Assembly (NCBI RefSeq): GCF_000148995.1 | Contig: NZ_GL538353.1 | Span: 496,001 to 560,000, forward strand | DNA length: 64,000 bases | Reading direction: 5' to 3' | Origin: Listeria grayi DSM 20601 | GTDB taxonomy: Bacteria > Bacillota > Bacilli > Lactobacillales > Listeriaceae | In this document: positions 16,999 through 26,757 of the stretch, piece by piece | Position numbering within the stretch: position 1 is the first letter of the stretch | Layout: each line of letters starts with the position of its first letter | The notes under the pieces: generated by a model | Told to the model about the DNA's origin: nothing | The model's database searches: none | Seen by the model: the letters and a program-made list of their open reading frames with translations, nothing else | Made by a program: the position numbers and the translations under genes

Positions 16999-17027
16999 TT
17001 GACAATGAGCGAATGATTTCACATAAT
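16999..17027 (+). promoter_or_regulatory. Promoter of ctaB
   Basis: TTGACA, 17-base spacer, CATAAT in the ctaA-ctaB divergent region; the leader is about 60 bases. Confidence 0.7.
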
Positions 17028-17094
17028 AGTAGTTGATATGCAATCAGTTCGCAATCACTGAATATCTATCTGCATTTTTTGAGGGGGAAGACTT

Positions 17095-18003
17095 GTGAGT
17101 CAAAAAGAAAGAGCGTATAGCACGGCCGTAAACAGCCGTTTCACGGTACGCGACTTTACAGAATTAGTGAAAATAGGAATCGTCAACTCGAATACCATTA
17201 CAGCTTTCACAGGAATGTGGTTAGCTTTTCAATTGAATGGTATTTCTTTTATGCAAAATATGAACATTGTCATCTTTACTATTATTGGATCAGCACTTAT
17301 CGTCGCTGCTTCTGGCGCATTTAACAATGTCTATGATCGGGATATCGATGGCGCGATGGAGCGTACAAAAGACCGGCCGACAATGACTGGTAAGATCAGC
17401 GGCAGCCGTGCCATGATCATTGCCAGCGTTTTAGGGATCGTCGGAACGATCTTGCTGTTTATGACGACTTGGCAAGCTGGTGTAATCGGAATTGCTGGAG
17501 TCTTTTTGTATGCTGTTGTTTATACGATGTGGGCAAAGCGTCACCTAGTCAGCAACACGATTATCGGCAGTTTTTCCGGTGCAGTACCACCACTGATCGG
17601 CTGGTACGCCGTGACGCCACATTTTAGTTGGGTACCGATCATGCTGTTTCTAGTTATGTTCTGCTGGCAGCCGCCGCATTTCTATGCAATTGCGATCCGC
17701 CGGGTGGAAGAATACCGTGCAGCAGGCATCCCCATGCTTCCTGTTGTAAAAGGCTTTGAACGCACACGGATCAGCATGTTGATCTGGGTAGTATTTTTAA
17801 CTGTATTGCCATTCTTTATGACAGCGTTAGGACCTGTTTACGTTGTATTAGCAACCGTCTTGAACCTAGGCTGGCTCGCATTAGGCTTATATGGTTTTAA
17901 AATGAAAGACATCACTAAATGGGCGACATGGATGTTTATCTACTCACTGAATTACATGACGATCTTGTTCGTTGCAATGGTCGTTATCGCGATTTTCTTA
18001 TAA
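17095..18003 (+). CDS. ctaB: Protoheme IX farnesyltransferase (heme O synthase)
   Basis: 302 residues, GTG start preceded by GAGGGGGA. Nine spans. The prenyl-diphosphate/Mg site NNVYDRDIDGAMERTKDRP and the WQPPHFYAIAIRR motif are diagnostic of CyoE/CtaB. It converts heme B to heme O, the substrate of CtaA encoded divergently. Monocistronic with its own terminator. Confidence 0.95.
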   Translation: MSQKERAYSTAVNSRFTVRDFTELVKIGIVNSNTITAFTGMWLAFQLNGISFMQNMNIVIFTIIGSALIVAASGAFNNVYDRDIDGAMERTKDRPTMTGKISGSRAMIIASVLGIVGTILLFMTTWQAGVIGIAGVFLYAVVYTMWAKRHLVSNTIIGSFSGAVPPLIGWYAVTPHFSWVPIMLFLVMFCWQPPHFYAIAIRRVEEYRAAGIPMLPVVKGFERTRISMLIWVVFLTVLPFFMTALGPVYVVLATVLNLGWLALGLYGFKMKDITKWATWMFIYSLNYMTILFVAMVVIAIFL

Positions 18004-18011
18004 GAAAGCTA

Positions 18012-18047
18012 AAAAAAGCATGCCGGATCTTTCTGGTATGCTTTTTT
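18012..18047 (+). terminator. Terminator of ctaB
   Basis: AAAAAGCATGCC pairs with GGTATGCTTTTTT. Confidence 0.88.
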
Positions 18048-18148
18048 GATTGGAAAATGGAGATATCGCAATTCCAATCTCTGCTTATTTGCGTTACAAT
18101 AATAGTATCTAACCAAGAATAGCAGAAATACAAGCTGGGAGGGTCAAA

Positions 18149-19207
18149 GTGAAATTTATTCTTAAAGTTATTCTATTATTAGCCATTTGCTTATTCATCG
18201 GTTATAATACGAATTTGTTTTTTAGCAAGCCTGTAAACAATGAAAATCCTTCTGATAAAGCTGTCAAGTTAGATGAACACCTCAAAGACAAAAAGCTAAC
18301 AAAAGACGAGAAGAAAGAATTAGTCTCAAAATCCAGTTTGGCAAAATACATTAACAAAAACGTTAGCAGCCTAGAAAAAGAATTTGGCAAACCGGTGCGG
18401 ATCGATCCTTCTGAATACGGCTATCAAAGTTATATTTTCAATCCGAAAAATGCAGGTTATATGCAGGCAGGCGTGCGAGATCAGAAAGTACAGACCATCT
18501 ATGCGCTTGGTAACGACTTGAATTTGGAACCTTATAAAATCGGAATGTCGGCTGAAAAAATCTTTACCGATGCGAATCTGCAATCAGATCTGGCTTTCTA
18601 TTACCAAGATAATTATTACCGCTTCGAGCTTTCCGAGGAAGACTTGAATATCCATCCATTGGTAAACTTAGGCAGCGGGGTATACGCACAACTTAATTTT
18701 GATAGAATGACATCTAAATTGGTAAGCATTAGATATGTAAATAAATTAGCGCTGATCAAACTACATCCCTACGAAATGACATACCAGGGCGATGTCTTTA
18801 CTGAAACCGTTTCTCCAGAAAAACGGAAGAAGATCGATGCTGCCGAAGATCAGCAGATTTTTGAAATCACAAACATTATTCGCGACCGTTATGGAGTAGG
18901 GACACTTCTCTATAATGATCGAGTGGCAACCGTTGCTTATAATCACAGCGTTGATATGAAAGTCAATGATTACTTTGATCATGAATCACCTAAATATGGA
19001 AGTCTTGCCGATCGTTTCTCCCGGGCCAATATTCCGTATAAAGAAGCCGGTGAGAATCTCGCATTCAATTATATCGATGCCGGTGCTGTCGTCGAAGGCT
19101 GGCTCAACTCGGAAGGACACCGGGCAAATCTGCTCAATAAATCCTTCAAAGAAGTAGGAAATGGCACCTTTCAAAAGTACTATACGCAGAATTTCCTGAC
19201 CAAATAA
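18149..19207 (+). CDS. Surface CAP-domain protein (YlbC-like)
   Basis: 352 residues, GTG start with GGGAGG upstream. An N-terminal signal-anchor (about 4-26) is followed by a CAP-associated N-terminal domain (about 60-200) and a C-terminal CAP/SCP domain (about 230-352). The CAP domain shows NIIRDRYG, HSVDM...FDHESP, AGENLA and GWLNSEGHRANLL, which are the CAP signatures including the two His. Bacterial CAP proteins sit outside the membrane; the function is unresolved. The position beside ctaB and ylbF matches the Bacillus ylb region. Confidence 0.88.
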   Translation: MKFILKVILLLAICLFIGYNTNLFFSKPVNNENPSDKAVKLDEHLKDKKLTKDEKKELVSKSSLAKYINKNVSSLEKEFGKPVRIDPSEYGYQSYIFNPKNAGYMQAGVRDQKVQTIYALGNDLNLEPYKIGMSAEKIFTDANLQSDLAFYYQDNYYRFELSEEDLNIHPLVNLGSGVYAQLNFDRMTSKLVSIRYVNKLALIKLHPYEMTYQGDVFTETVSPEKRKKIDAAEDQQIFEITNIIRDRYGVGTLLYNDRVATVAYNHSVDMKVNDYFDHESPKYGSLADRFSRANIPYKEAGENLAFNYIDAGAVVEGWLNSEGHRANLLNKSFKEVGNGTFQKYYTQNFLTK

Positions 19208-19213
19208 AACGCA

Positions 19214-19242
19214 AGACAATCAGCAGCCTAGCGTGGTATAAT
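19214..19242 (+). promoter_or_regulatory. Promoter of ylbF-ylbG
   Basis: Extended -10 TGGTATAAT (19234-19242) with a weak -35 (AAGACA) 18 bases upstream. Confidence 0.55.
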
Positions 19243-19281
19243 AGGGGATATCTTTTTAATTAACTGATGGAGGTGGCAATT

Positions 19282-19731
19282 TTGCTTGCAACAATGGAAA
19301 ACTTGGCATTATTAGATGCGGCAGATGAACTTTCGCAGATGATAATCGGCTCTGAAGAAATGGAAGCCTATCAAGCAGCAAAAGAAGCGCTGCAGACTAA
19401 TCCAGAAACACAAGCAAGAATCAAACAGTTCACCAAAATAAAAGAACAATATGAGGAAGTTAGTCGTTTCGGACGCTATCATCCTGATCATAAAGAAGTA
19501 ACGCGAAAAGCACGTGCCTTCAAGCGCGAAGTAGATATGGATGAAAATGTAGCTGTTTTCCGCCGAGCAGAAATGGATCTTCAATCTTTGCTCGATGAGA
19601 TCAGTATCCTTCTTGCAAGTGCTGTTTCTGACAACATCAAAGTACCTACCGGCAATCCGTTTTTTGAACAAAAATCGGCTTGCAGTACGGGCGGTTGTGG
19701 TTCAGGCGGCGGTTGCGGTTGCTCTGCATAA
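19282..19731 (+). CDS. ylbF: YlbF/RicF, subunit of the RNA-maturation (Y) complex
   Basis: 149 residues. An ATG at 19267 overlaps GGAGGTGG; the TTG at 19282 with six-base spacing gives MLATMENL and matches the Bacillus start MYATME. A helical YlbF/YmcA domain covers residues 1-115. The tail GNPFFEQKSACSTGGCGSGG continues into CGC, and its Cys are ligands for the Fe-S clusters of the RicA-RicF-RicT complex. That complex works with RNase Y in mRNA maturation. ylbG follows in the same transcript. Confidence 0.92.
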   Translation: MLATMENLALLDAADELSQMIIGSEEMEAYQAAKEALQTNPETQARIKQFTKIKEQYEEVSRFGRYHPDHKEVTRKARAFKREVDMDENVAVFRRAEMDLQSLLDEISILLASAVSDNIKVPTGNPFFEQKSACSTGGCGSGGGCGCSA

Positions 19732-19752
19732 TCATCCTGAGAGGTAAAGGGG

Positions 19753-20043
19753 ATGAAGGAAATGGAAAATGATCGTCAAGCGATCGTAATTTGGATGAGC
19801 CACTTGAAGCAAGTGCGGTCATTGAAACGCTTTGGGAATGTACATTATGTATCACGTAAACTGAAATATGCCGTACTTTACTGTGATATGGACAGAATTC
19901 CTGAGATCACGGAGAAACTTTCACGATTTCACTATGTGAAGCGTATTGAAGAATCGTACCGGCCATTCTTAAAGACCGAATACGAATCCAAAAAAGAAAG
20001 TGGTTTAGAAAAACGGCAGGAAGATGTACAGATCAGTATATAA
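19753..20043 (+). CDS. ylbG: YlbG family protein (DUF2129)
   Basis: 96 residues. [34 protein letters not shown] and [18 protein letters not shown] are typical of the small YlbG family. A compact alpha/beta fold is expected; the biochemical function is unknown. It follows ylbF by 21 bases and ends the operon at a terminator. Confidence 0.88.
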   Translation: MKEMENDRQAIVIWMSHLKQVRSLKRFGNVHYVSRKLKYAVLYCDMDRIPEITEKLSRFHYVKRIEESYRPFLKTEYESKKESGLEKRQEDVQISI

Positions 20044-20080
20044 AAAAGGGGAGCTTAGGTTTTTTCCTAAGTTCCTTTTT
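20044..20080 (+). terminator. Terminator of ylbF-ylbG
   Basis: GGGAGCTTAGG and CCTAAGTTCC arms across a T loop, followed by TTTTT. Confidence 0.8.
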
Positions 20081-20107
20081 ATGAACCATAGAAAGGTGTA
20101 GATAAAC

Positions 20108-21152
<1,045 letters not shown>

Positions 21153-21172
21153 AGCAAGAGAGGACTAAGCGT

Positions 21173-22219
21173 ATGCGCAAACAAAAAACAAAAATAGCGG
21201 TCATTATTATTTTAGTTATCTTGATTATCGGCTTTTTTATCCCCGTTCCCTATTATATTTCTAAACCGGGCGGAACCGAAAAGTTGAATGATCTTGTTAC
21301 CGTTTCTGGAAAAGCAGATCATAAGAAAGGGTCTTTCAGCTTGGTAACAGTGGCAATGGCGAAAGCGAATCCCTATACGTATCTGCTTGCTAAAATGATG
21401 CCCTATTATGAATTGGAAAAAGTAGACGATGTTCGTTATAAAAACGAAACCGATGCAGAGTATAATGTCAGACAGCTGTATATGATGAACGAATCCAAAA
21501 ACAATGCGATCCAAGCGGCTTATCATGCGGCAAAAAGACCGCTTCAAGTCAACTATCAAGGCATCTATGTTCTCAGTGTTCGCACCAACACACCGGCTGC
21601 TAAAAAAATCAAGGCCGGTGATCTAATTACTGCGATCGACGGGAAGGCATTCAAATCGAGTGAGGCATTTATTAAATATGTCAAAGCAAAGAAAACCGGA
21701 GCTACCGTCTCGCTTACTTACAAACGCGATAGAAAAGCAGCAAAAACGGTTCGTATCAAACTGATAGCATTGGACAAAAAAGGAACTCCAGGAATCGGGA
21801 TCACGCTAGTCGACGATAAAACAGTGAAAGCCTCGCCAAAAGCTGACATTGATTCAGAAAAAATCGGCGGACCTTCCGCTGGCTTGATGTTCACGTTAGA
21901 ACTTTACAGCCGTTTTTCACCAAATGACTTGTCTAAGGGCAAACAAATAGCCGGGACAGGAACGATCGACCCGGCTGGAAATGTCGGCAGGATCGGCGGC
22001 ATTGATCAAAAGATCGTCGCAGCCGATAAAAGTGGAGCAAGTATTTTCTTTGCCCCAGATGATAAAATCACAAAAGCTGTTTTGGCAGTAGAGCCGGGAG
22101 CGATCAGCAACTATGCAGAAGCTAAAAAAACAGCCAAGGCGATCCATTCTAAAATGAAGATCGTCCCTGTCAAAACTTTTCAAGATGCGCTCAACTATTT
22201 AACACACAATGTTAAGTAA
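21173..22219 (+). CDS. ylbL: Membrane-anchored PDZ / Lon-like serine protease (YlbL)
   Basis: 348 residues. One N-terminal span (about 8-25), a PDZ domain (about 125-195, IYVLSVRTNTPAAKKIKAGD) and a Lon-type proteolytic domain follow. The catalytic dyad is Ser235 in GGPSAGLMF and Lys280 in DQKIVAAD. It faces outward and is thought to degrade secreted or membrane proteins. Its 3' end overlaps the convergent ylbM by eight bases, with no room for a terminator between. Confidence 0.92.
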   Translation: MRKQKTKIAVIIILVILIIGFFIPVPYYISKPGGTEKLNDLVTVSGKADHKKGSFSLVTVAMAKANPYTYLLAKMMPYYELEKVDDVRYKNETDAEYNVRQLYMMNESKNNAIQAAYHAAKRPLQVNYQGIYVLSVRTNTPAAKKIKAGDLITAIDGKAFKSSEAFIKYVKAKKTGATVSLTYKRDRKAAKTVRIKLIALDKKGTPGIGITLVDDKTVKASPKADIDSEKIGGPSAGLMFTLELYSRFSPNDLSKGKQIAGTGTIDPAGNVGRIGGIDQKIVAADKSGASIFFAPDDKITKAVLAVEPGAISNYAEAKKTAKAIHSKMKIVPVKTFQDALNYLTHNVK

Positions 22220-23384
22220 GATAAGGCGGCCGCGTGAAATCTGCCTGCCGGTAGTCTTGTAGAGCAACTGGTAGCGTATAAACAGCTGTGGCCCGTAAAT
22301 CAAGTTCCAGCAGTTCGGCTGGTGCCTTGGAAACTGTAGAAACGATCGGCAGCGGAATTTCTTTTTTCCATGTCGTCATATATTTACGTCCAGCCGCAGA
22401 CATGCCGAGAATCCGTAGATAAGGCTGATAGTGCTCGCTTTTTAAGTGATGAAGCAAGATATGCAGCGCAGTCCGCTGGATTCTGGCATTGCTGTAGCGT
22501 TTTGTCTGAACGGATTTTAGGAAAGCAGTGAAATCCGAACTTTTTTGAGCCGCTGCTTGGAATCGGTTTTCAATGCCTTCACTTACAAGTCTGTTTGCGG
22601 CTAATTCTGCGGGCTCTGCCGTTAGTAAGCGATATTGCAAGAAAGGGTAATAATCCGCCCACGAAATAAAAGGACCGTGATAGGCTGCTAAAATTGCTTT
22701 GGTAGTAGCGGGAAGATAATGGCTTGCTGCTTCTAGACCTTGTTCAAGCAAGAGTCTACGAATAGCCGTAGCGCTAGCGATACTGGGGTGAGTAATTGCT
22801 TGATCATGAAAACCGGCATGTGCGCGCGGCATCGTATGCAACTGGATAGCAAACTGATTCTTAGCGATCGCTAGCGCATAATGAAAGCCAAGGATATTAT
22901 TCGGCTTAGTGACATCGATGCTCGTGTTTGAAAAAACAGATCGGAGAGCCGTTGCAAAAGCAACTGGATAAGATGTTTCCTTTCGCTGCAGCAAATGTTG
23001 CAATGTATGTGCAAATTCGTCATGTTGCTTGAGCATCTGTTCGGATAATTGAACAAATGCTTCGCTGTCGCCATGTTCGCTTCCGAAGAAAAGGTGGTTG
23101 ACTCGCATTGCTGCAAGCAGCTCAACGGCCTTTTCCGCAAAAACCGCTGCTTGCTGTGTAGCTGCCAAGACCGGCAGTTCGATCACGATATCCACACCCG
23201 CATCGATCGCCATTTGGGCGCGTTCCCATTTTGGAACGATCGCCGGTTCGCCGCGTTGCACAAACGAGCCACTCATTACAGCGATCACGACATCTGCATC
23301 GGTTGCTTCCCGCGCCGCCTTTAAGTGTAGGGCGTGTCCGTTATGAAAAGGATTATATTCCACAATGATACCAGTGACATTCAT
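22212..23384 (-). CDS. tmcAL: tRNA(Met) cytidine acetate ligase (YlbM/TmcAL)
   Basis: 390 residues. GIIVEYNPFHNGHALHL is the nucleotidyltransferase ATP site, followed by MSGSFVQRGEPAIVPKWERA and DIVIELPV. TmcAL uses ATP and acetate to form N4-acetylcytidine at the wobble base of elongator tRNA-Met. GCGGAGGAAT precedes the ATG. It is convergent with ylbL, with which it overlaps, and divergent from ylbN. Confidence 0.93.
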   Translation of the reverse strand: MNVTGIIVEYNPFHNGHALHLKAAREATDADVVIAVMSGSFVQRGEPAIVPKWERAQMAIDAGVDIVIELPVLAATQQAAVFAEKAVELLAAMRVNHLFFGSEHGDSEAFVQLSEQMLKQHDEFAHTLQHLLQRKETSYPVAFATALRSVFSNTSIDVTKPNNILGFHYALAIAKNQFAIQLHTMPRAHAGFHDQAITHPSIASATAIRRLLLEQGLEAASHYLPATTKAILAAYHGPFISWADYYPFLQYRLLTAEPAELAANRLVSEGIENRFQAAAQKSSDFTAFLKSVQTKRYSNARIQRTALHILLHHLKSEHYQPYLRILGMSAAGRKYMTTWKKEIPLPIVSTVSKAPAELLELDLRATAVYTLPVALQDYRQADFTRPPYLT

Positions 23385-23477
23385 TTTGATTCCTCCGCTT
23401 TTTTATTCGCAAAAGTTTTATTTCTAGTTTATCATAAAAGTAGAAAGAAGGAACAAAGGGAATGTCAAGAAAAAATA

Positions 23478-23506
23478 TTGACAAAAGAGCCTGAAAAAGC
23501 TATAAT
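23478..23506 (+). promoter_or_regulatory. Consensus sigma-A promoter of ylbN-rpmF
   Basis: TTGACA, 17-base spacer, TATAAT: a full match to consensus, as expected for a ribosomal-protein transcript. Confidence 0.92.
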
Positions 23507-23535
23507 ATCTTTTGTTGCGCTTGGAGTGATAAATG

Positions 23536-24066
23536 ATGAAATGGTCTATGATTCAATTGCGAAAACAACCAGAAAACTTACTAGAAATAGACGAAAAGGT
23601 TGATTTAGAAGAATTTCTAAAAGCAAACAACCCAGACGTAAGAAAAGCAACACCTGTCCACGTGACGGGAAACCTGCAAGTCAGTCAAGATAGTGTAACG
23701 GCAACGCTTCGTCTGCAAGGCGAATGGACGTTACCTTGTGCACGCACATTAGTAGACGTACAAGTACCTTATGATATCCACAGCATCGAATCGTTTACGA
23801 AAAGTACGGCACAACTCTTAGATGAGTCTTGGCATTTGATGGAGCAAGATATTGTGGAACTTACACCTGTAGTAGAGGAACTTTTATTAGTAGAAATCCC
23901 AATGCAAGTCTTTAGTAGCGATGCAGATTCCGAAACATTGCCAAAAGGAAAAGAATGGGAACTGCAAACAGAAGAACAAAACCTCGCTGCAAAAGAACAG
24001 ACAGCACCAAAAGTGGATCCTCGTCTTGCTGGGCTGGCGCAATTTTTCGATGAAGAAAAAGAGTAG
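23536..24066 (+). CDS. ylbN: YlbN/YceD family protein (DUF177)
   Basis: 176 residues. Start [10 protein letters not shown] at 23536 is preferred over the adjacent ATG at 23533 because GGAG is then nine bases away and the form matches homologues. The central [19 protein letters not shown] with its single Cys and the acidic C-terminus define the family. It sits before rpmF across bacteria and is linked to 23S rRNA or ribosome assembly in some organisms. Confidence 0.9.
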   Translation: MKWSMIQLRKQPENLLEIDEKVDLEEFLKANNPDVRKATPVHVTGNLQVSQDSVTATLRLQGEWTLPCARTLVDVQVPYDIHSIESFTKSTAQLLDESWHLMEQDIVELTPVVEELLLVEIPMQVFSSDADSETLPKGKEWELQTEEQNLAAKEQTAPKVDPRLAGLAQFFDEEKE

Positions 24067-24158
24067 CCACAAGCCTGAGCAAAGCTGGAATATATTTACA
24101 AATTGCTTCATTTAGAAGTGGCACTAACCGCTTCATTTTATCAAGGAGGTGTATAGAA

Positions 24159-24332
24159 ATGGCAGTACCTTTTAGAAGAACATCTAAAGCAAAAAAACGC
24201 AAACGTCGTACGCATTATAAATTAGAAGTTCCAGGCATGACTGAATGCCCGAACTGTGGAGAATACAAACTTTCTCACCGTGTTTGTCCTGAATGTGGAC
24301 ATTATGATGGTAAAGATGTAGTAAATAACTAA
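24159..24332 (+). CDS. rpmF: 50S ribosomal protein L32
   Basis: 57 residues: [20 protein letters not shown] then CPNC and CPEC pairs that form the zinc ribbon of the C+ form of L32. AAGGAGGTG precedes the ATG. It is cotranscribed with ylbN. The four cysteines indicate the zinc-dependent version. Confidence 0.96.
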   Translation: MAVPFRRTSKAKKRKRRTHYKLEVPGMTECPNCGEYKLSHRVCPECGHYDGKDVVNN

Positions 24333-24370
24333 ATTGCGTAAAAACAAGTAACGCTTACTTGTTGATCTGT

Positions 24371-24408
24371 AAACCACAAAAGACGCCATGGGTCTTTTGT
24401 GGTTTTTT
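24371..24408 (+). terminator. Terminator of ylbN-rpmF
   Basis: AACCACAAAAGAC pairs with GTCTTTTGTGGTT, then a T run. Confidence 0.92.
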
Positions 24409-24472
24409 ATTTATGTACAAAGCCGCTAGGAGTTTGGTAAAATAAAAGGAAATCACGTAAAGGAAGAGTGCC

Positions 24473-25375
24473 ATGGAGCAGAAAATGAAAATCGGTGTGT
24501 TAGGTGGTGGAGCCTTAGGGATGCTGTATGGCGGAGCTTTCAGCAAAACTTATCCGACCACGATCTACACGAGAACAGAGGAACAAGCGCGCAAAATTAC
24601 GCAAAATGGCCTGTTGCTGTCAATCGGAACGAAGCGGAAAAAGCTGTTTCCTGCAGCTTTGGTCAGCGGAAAGCTCGCTAGCTCCCAGTCGATCGATATT
24701 CTTTTTGTAGCGCTTAAATCCTATCAACTCCCAGCATTTATGCCGCTACTTAGACAATTGCCAGCACACATTGTCCTTTGTTTTCTTTCCAATGGTATCG
24801 GACATTTGGCTTACTTAAATGATTTGCCCGCCCGGACTGTGATCGTAGCGACAAGTGAACATGGTGCTGTACGCGAGCAGCTTAATCAGCTAGATTGGCG
24901 TGGAATGGGTAAAACGAATTACAGCTATTATCGCCAAATAAGAGAAGATACGGTGATGTTGGATGCTTTTTTTGAGGCGCAGACAGAGTTTATCTTTCAG
25001 AAGCATGCCGACTATCTACCCATGCTATTCCGAAAATTGATCGCAAACAGTTGCATCAATCCACTCACTGCGATCTGGCAAGTAAATAATGGCCAATTGA
25101 TCGAAGTAGAAGGCTACCGGCGGATCTTAAAAGTGCTTGTGACGGAAGTAGAAGGCGTGCTTGGACTTACCGATCAGTGGGAACAAGTGGTGGCGATCTG
25201 CCGGGGAACAGCAGAGAATTTTTCATCCATGGCGACGGATATTGCCAACCAGCGGCCGACGGAAGCAGGCAGCATTCTTAAACCGATTTTAGAAATGGCG
25301 ACTGAAAAAGGAATTGGTACACCGCTACTTGAATTGATCTATGAAAAAATAATCCACTTGGAAAGGAAGTCTTAA
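24473..25375 (+). CDS. panE: 2-dehydropantoate 2-reductase
   Basis: 300 residues. KIGVLGGGALGMLYGGAF is the NADP-binding Rossmann start, LFVALKSYQL follows, and KLIANSCINPLTAIW carries the catalytic Lys and Asn of ketopantoate reductases. The product, pantoate, feeds coenzyme A synthesis together with CoaD encoded 4 kb upstream. A paralogue of the same fold with another substrate cannot be excluded. AAAGGAAGAG precedes the ATG. Confidence 0.85.
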   Translation: MEQKMKIGVLGGGALGMLYGGAFSKTYPTTIYTRTEEQARKITQNGLLLSIGTKRKKLFPAALVSGKLASSQSIDILFVALKSYQLPAFMPLLRQLPAHIVLCFLSNGIGHLAYLNDLPARTVIVATSEHGAVREQLNQLDWRGMGKTNYSYYRQIREDTVMLDAFFEAQTEFIFQKHADYLPMLFRKLIANSCINPLTAIWQVNNGQLIEVEGYRRILKVLVTEVEGVLGLTDQWEQVVAICRGTAENFSSMATDIANQRPTEAGSILKPILEMATEKGIGTPLLELIYEKIIHLERKS

Positions 25376-25376
25376 A

Positions 25377-25763
25377 TTGGAATGGCTTAAATCGATCTCA
25401 TATTGGCTTGTTGTTTCCCCACTACTTGTTTTCTTTCTAACGGTTTTTATTTTAAGATTCCGCTATCGGAGAGGTCAACGGGCGGTCAAATATGCCTGTG
25501 ACGCTGCTACATTATTTTTACTGGCGGCGATCCCGGCATTCAGCGGGCAGCTTTTCCACCGTACATATGGACTGAATTTTCTATTGGTACTGCTTTTGCT
25601 GGGAGTACTCCTCACTTTCTTTTATGCGAAAAAAGAAGGCGAGATCCATTACGGAAAGCTTTTCCGGCTATATTGGCGCGTACTGTTTTTAGTGCTGACG
25701 ATCCTTTATCTGCTTTTGTGCTTGTTTGGAATCGGCTGGAGCATTTATTTATATATGGTATAA
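25377..25763 (+). CDS. DUF3397-like membrane protein
   Basis: 128 residues with four spans, TTG start preceded by GGAAAGGAAG. It follows panE by one base, so it is probably coupled. The pattern (WLVVSPLLVFFL, RFRYRRGQRAVKYACDAAT) fits the DUF3397 family found at this spot in Bacillus and Listeria. Function unknown. Confidence 0.75.
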   Translation: MEWLKSISYWLVVSPLLVFFLTVFILRFRYRRGQRAVKYACDAATLFLLAAIPAFSGQLFHRTYGLNFLLVLLLLGVLLTFFYAKKEGEIHYGKLFRLYWRVLFLVLTILYLLLCLFGIGWSIYLYMV

Positions 25764-25798
25764 AAAAAGACAGATCATGAGGGAACTGTCTTTTTTTT
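25762..25798 (+). terminator. Terminator of panE operon
   Basis: AAAAAAAGACAG pairs with CTGTCTTTTTTT. Confidence 0.88.
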
Positions 25799-25941
25799 GC
25801 ATTAAACCTTACTGAAATTGTCAGATTTAACATAACTGTCGCAGAACTAATACATAACTTAACGATATTGTTAGGAAAAGTAGCTTGTTCCTTATATGCA
25901 GCTGTTATACAATATGGCGTATATTGAGAAAGGAGGATGTT

Positions 25942-26289
25942 ATGAAGATTATCTTACGTGCGATTATCGGACTATTATTTGTTTATCACGGAGTCATCAA
26001 ACTTATCGATTTTGATCAGACAGGCGCATTTTTTAATCAATTAGGACTGAATCAAGCAATTCTCGTCTTAGTGGTGGCGATCGAGATCATTGGCGGATTG
26101 GCCCTTGCCTTAGGTCTGTTGGTTCCATACGTGAGCATTTTACTTATTATCGTCTTAGCCGGTGCCATTTTCACTGTGAAAAGGCAGTCAGGGCTAGCGA
26201 GTATGGAATTGGAATTTGTTTACATCGTCAATTTATTGTACTTATTAGCAACATCAAGTTTCAGCAAAGTATTACAATGGAAAGCATAA
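25942..26289 (+). CDS. DoxX-family membrane protein
   Basis: 115 residues, four spans. The frame is open from 25885, but GAAAGGAGG seven bases before ATG 25942 fixes the start. GLLFVYHGVIKLIDF, EIIGGLALALGLL and the C-terminal span are typical of the small DoxX group. Some members act with thiol or redox partners; no partner is visible here. A possible promoter (TTGTTC..TACAAT) lies just upstream. Confidence 0.8.
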   Translation: MKIILRAIIGLLFVYHGVIKLIDFDQTGAFFNQLGLNQAILVLVVAIEIIGGLALALGLLVPYVSILLIIVLAGAIFTVKRQSGLASMELEFVYIVNLLYLLATSSFSKVLQWKA

Positions 26290-26315
26290 TACCATTCAAA
26301 AAATAACACATTAGG

Positions 26316-26345
26316 GAGCCAACTTTTCTTCATAAAAGTTGGCTC
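26316..26345. repeat. Hairpin flanking the intergenic element, left copy
   Basis: GAGCCAACTTTT and AAAAGTTGGCTC form a near-perfect hairpin. The same hairpin recurs at 26509-26537, so the inverted-repeat element at 26346 is bracketed by direct copies. Confidence 0.7.
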
Positions 26346-26508
26346 AGCTTGGCGAAAAACGCTCATCTTCGTCGTTAAAGCCTGCGTTCCGATGCTCACG
26401 TACACAAGTACGCTCCGCTTCGGTACTCGACTTTGCCTAGAATCCAATCATTTTTCGCCAAGCTGGGAATAGCTAGGAAATGATTGAAATGGTGTTTTTC
26501 TTCAGTCT
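26346..26508. repeat. Inverted-repeat-bounded dispersed element, copy 1
   Basis: A 14-base terminal inverted repeat, AGCTTGGCGAAAAA (26346-26359) and its complement (26451-26464), encloses a GC-rich 119-bp core. A further 44 bp is also shared with copy 2 at 51533-51694. About 90 percent of bases agree by eye. No open frame; MITE-like or REP-like. Flanked by two hairpin copies. Confidence 0.8.
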
Positions 26509-26541
26509 GAGCCAACTTTTCTTCAGAAAAGTTGGCTTTTT
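26509..26541 (+). terminator. Hairpin and T run after the repeat element
   Basis: GAGCCAACTTTT pairs with AAAAGTTGGCT, followed by TTTTG. It is probably the working terminator of the DoxX gene. Confidence 0.7.
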
Positions 26542-26559
26542 GTTATGTCTTTATAAAAA

Positions 26560-26597
26560 GTGGGGGAGAAGTGGGAGATCCCCCCACCGCTCCCCAC
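26560..26597 (+). promoter_or_regulatory. Distal cluster of GTGGG boxes, both orientations
   Basis: GTGGGGG at 26560 and GTGGGA at 26571, then CCCCCAC and CCCCAC on the same strand up to about 26597. The set forms an imperfect inverted repeat. It could be an extra MraZ-binding cluster or a hairpin. Confidence 0.4.
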
Positions 26598-26700
26598 AAA
26601 TTTTTCACAATCCATCTAATTGAAGAATGGCTTTAAATAAAGGTTTATAGATGTAGCGGGAAAAGATTAGGCAAAAATATCGAAAAAATTTAGAAAAAAT

Positions 26701-26748
26701 GTGGTGCGAAGTGGGGAGATGTGGTAAAGTGGTACATAAGAAAGTGGG
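26701..26748 (+). promoter_or_regulatory. MraZ-box array upstream of mraZ
   Basis: GTGG occurs at 26701, 26711 and 26721 with exact ten-base spacing, then at 26729 and 26744. MraZ binds direct GTGG/TGGG repeats with about ten-base period at its own promoter. This array is 10-57 bases before the start and is read as the autoregulatory operator of the dcw operon. Confidence 0.7.
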
Positions 26749-26757
26749 TGAAGTCTA

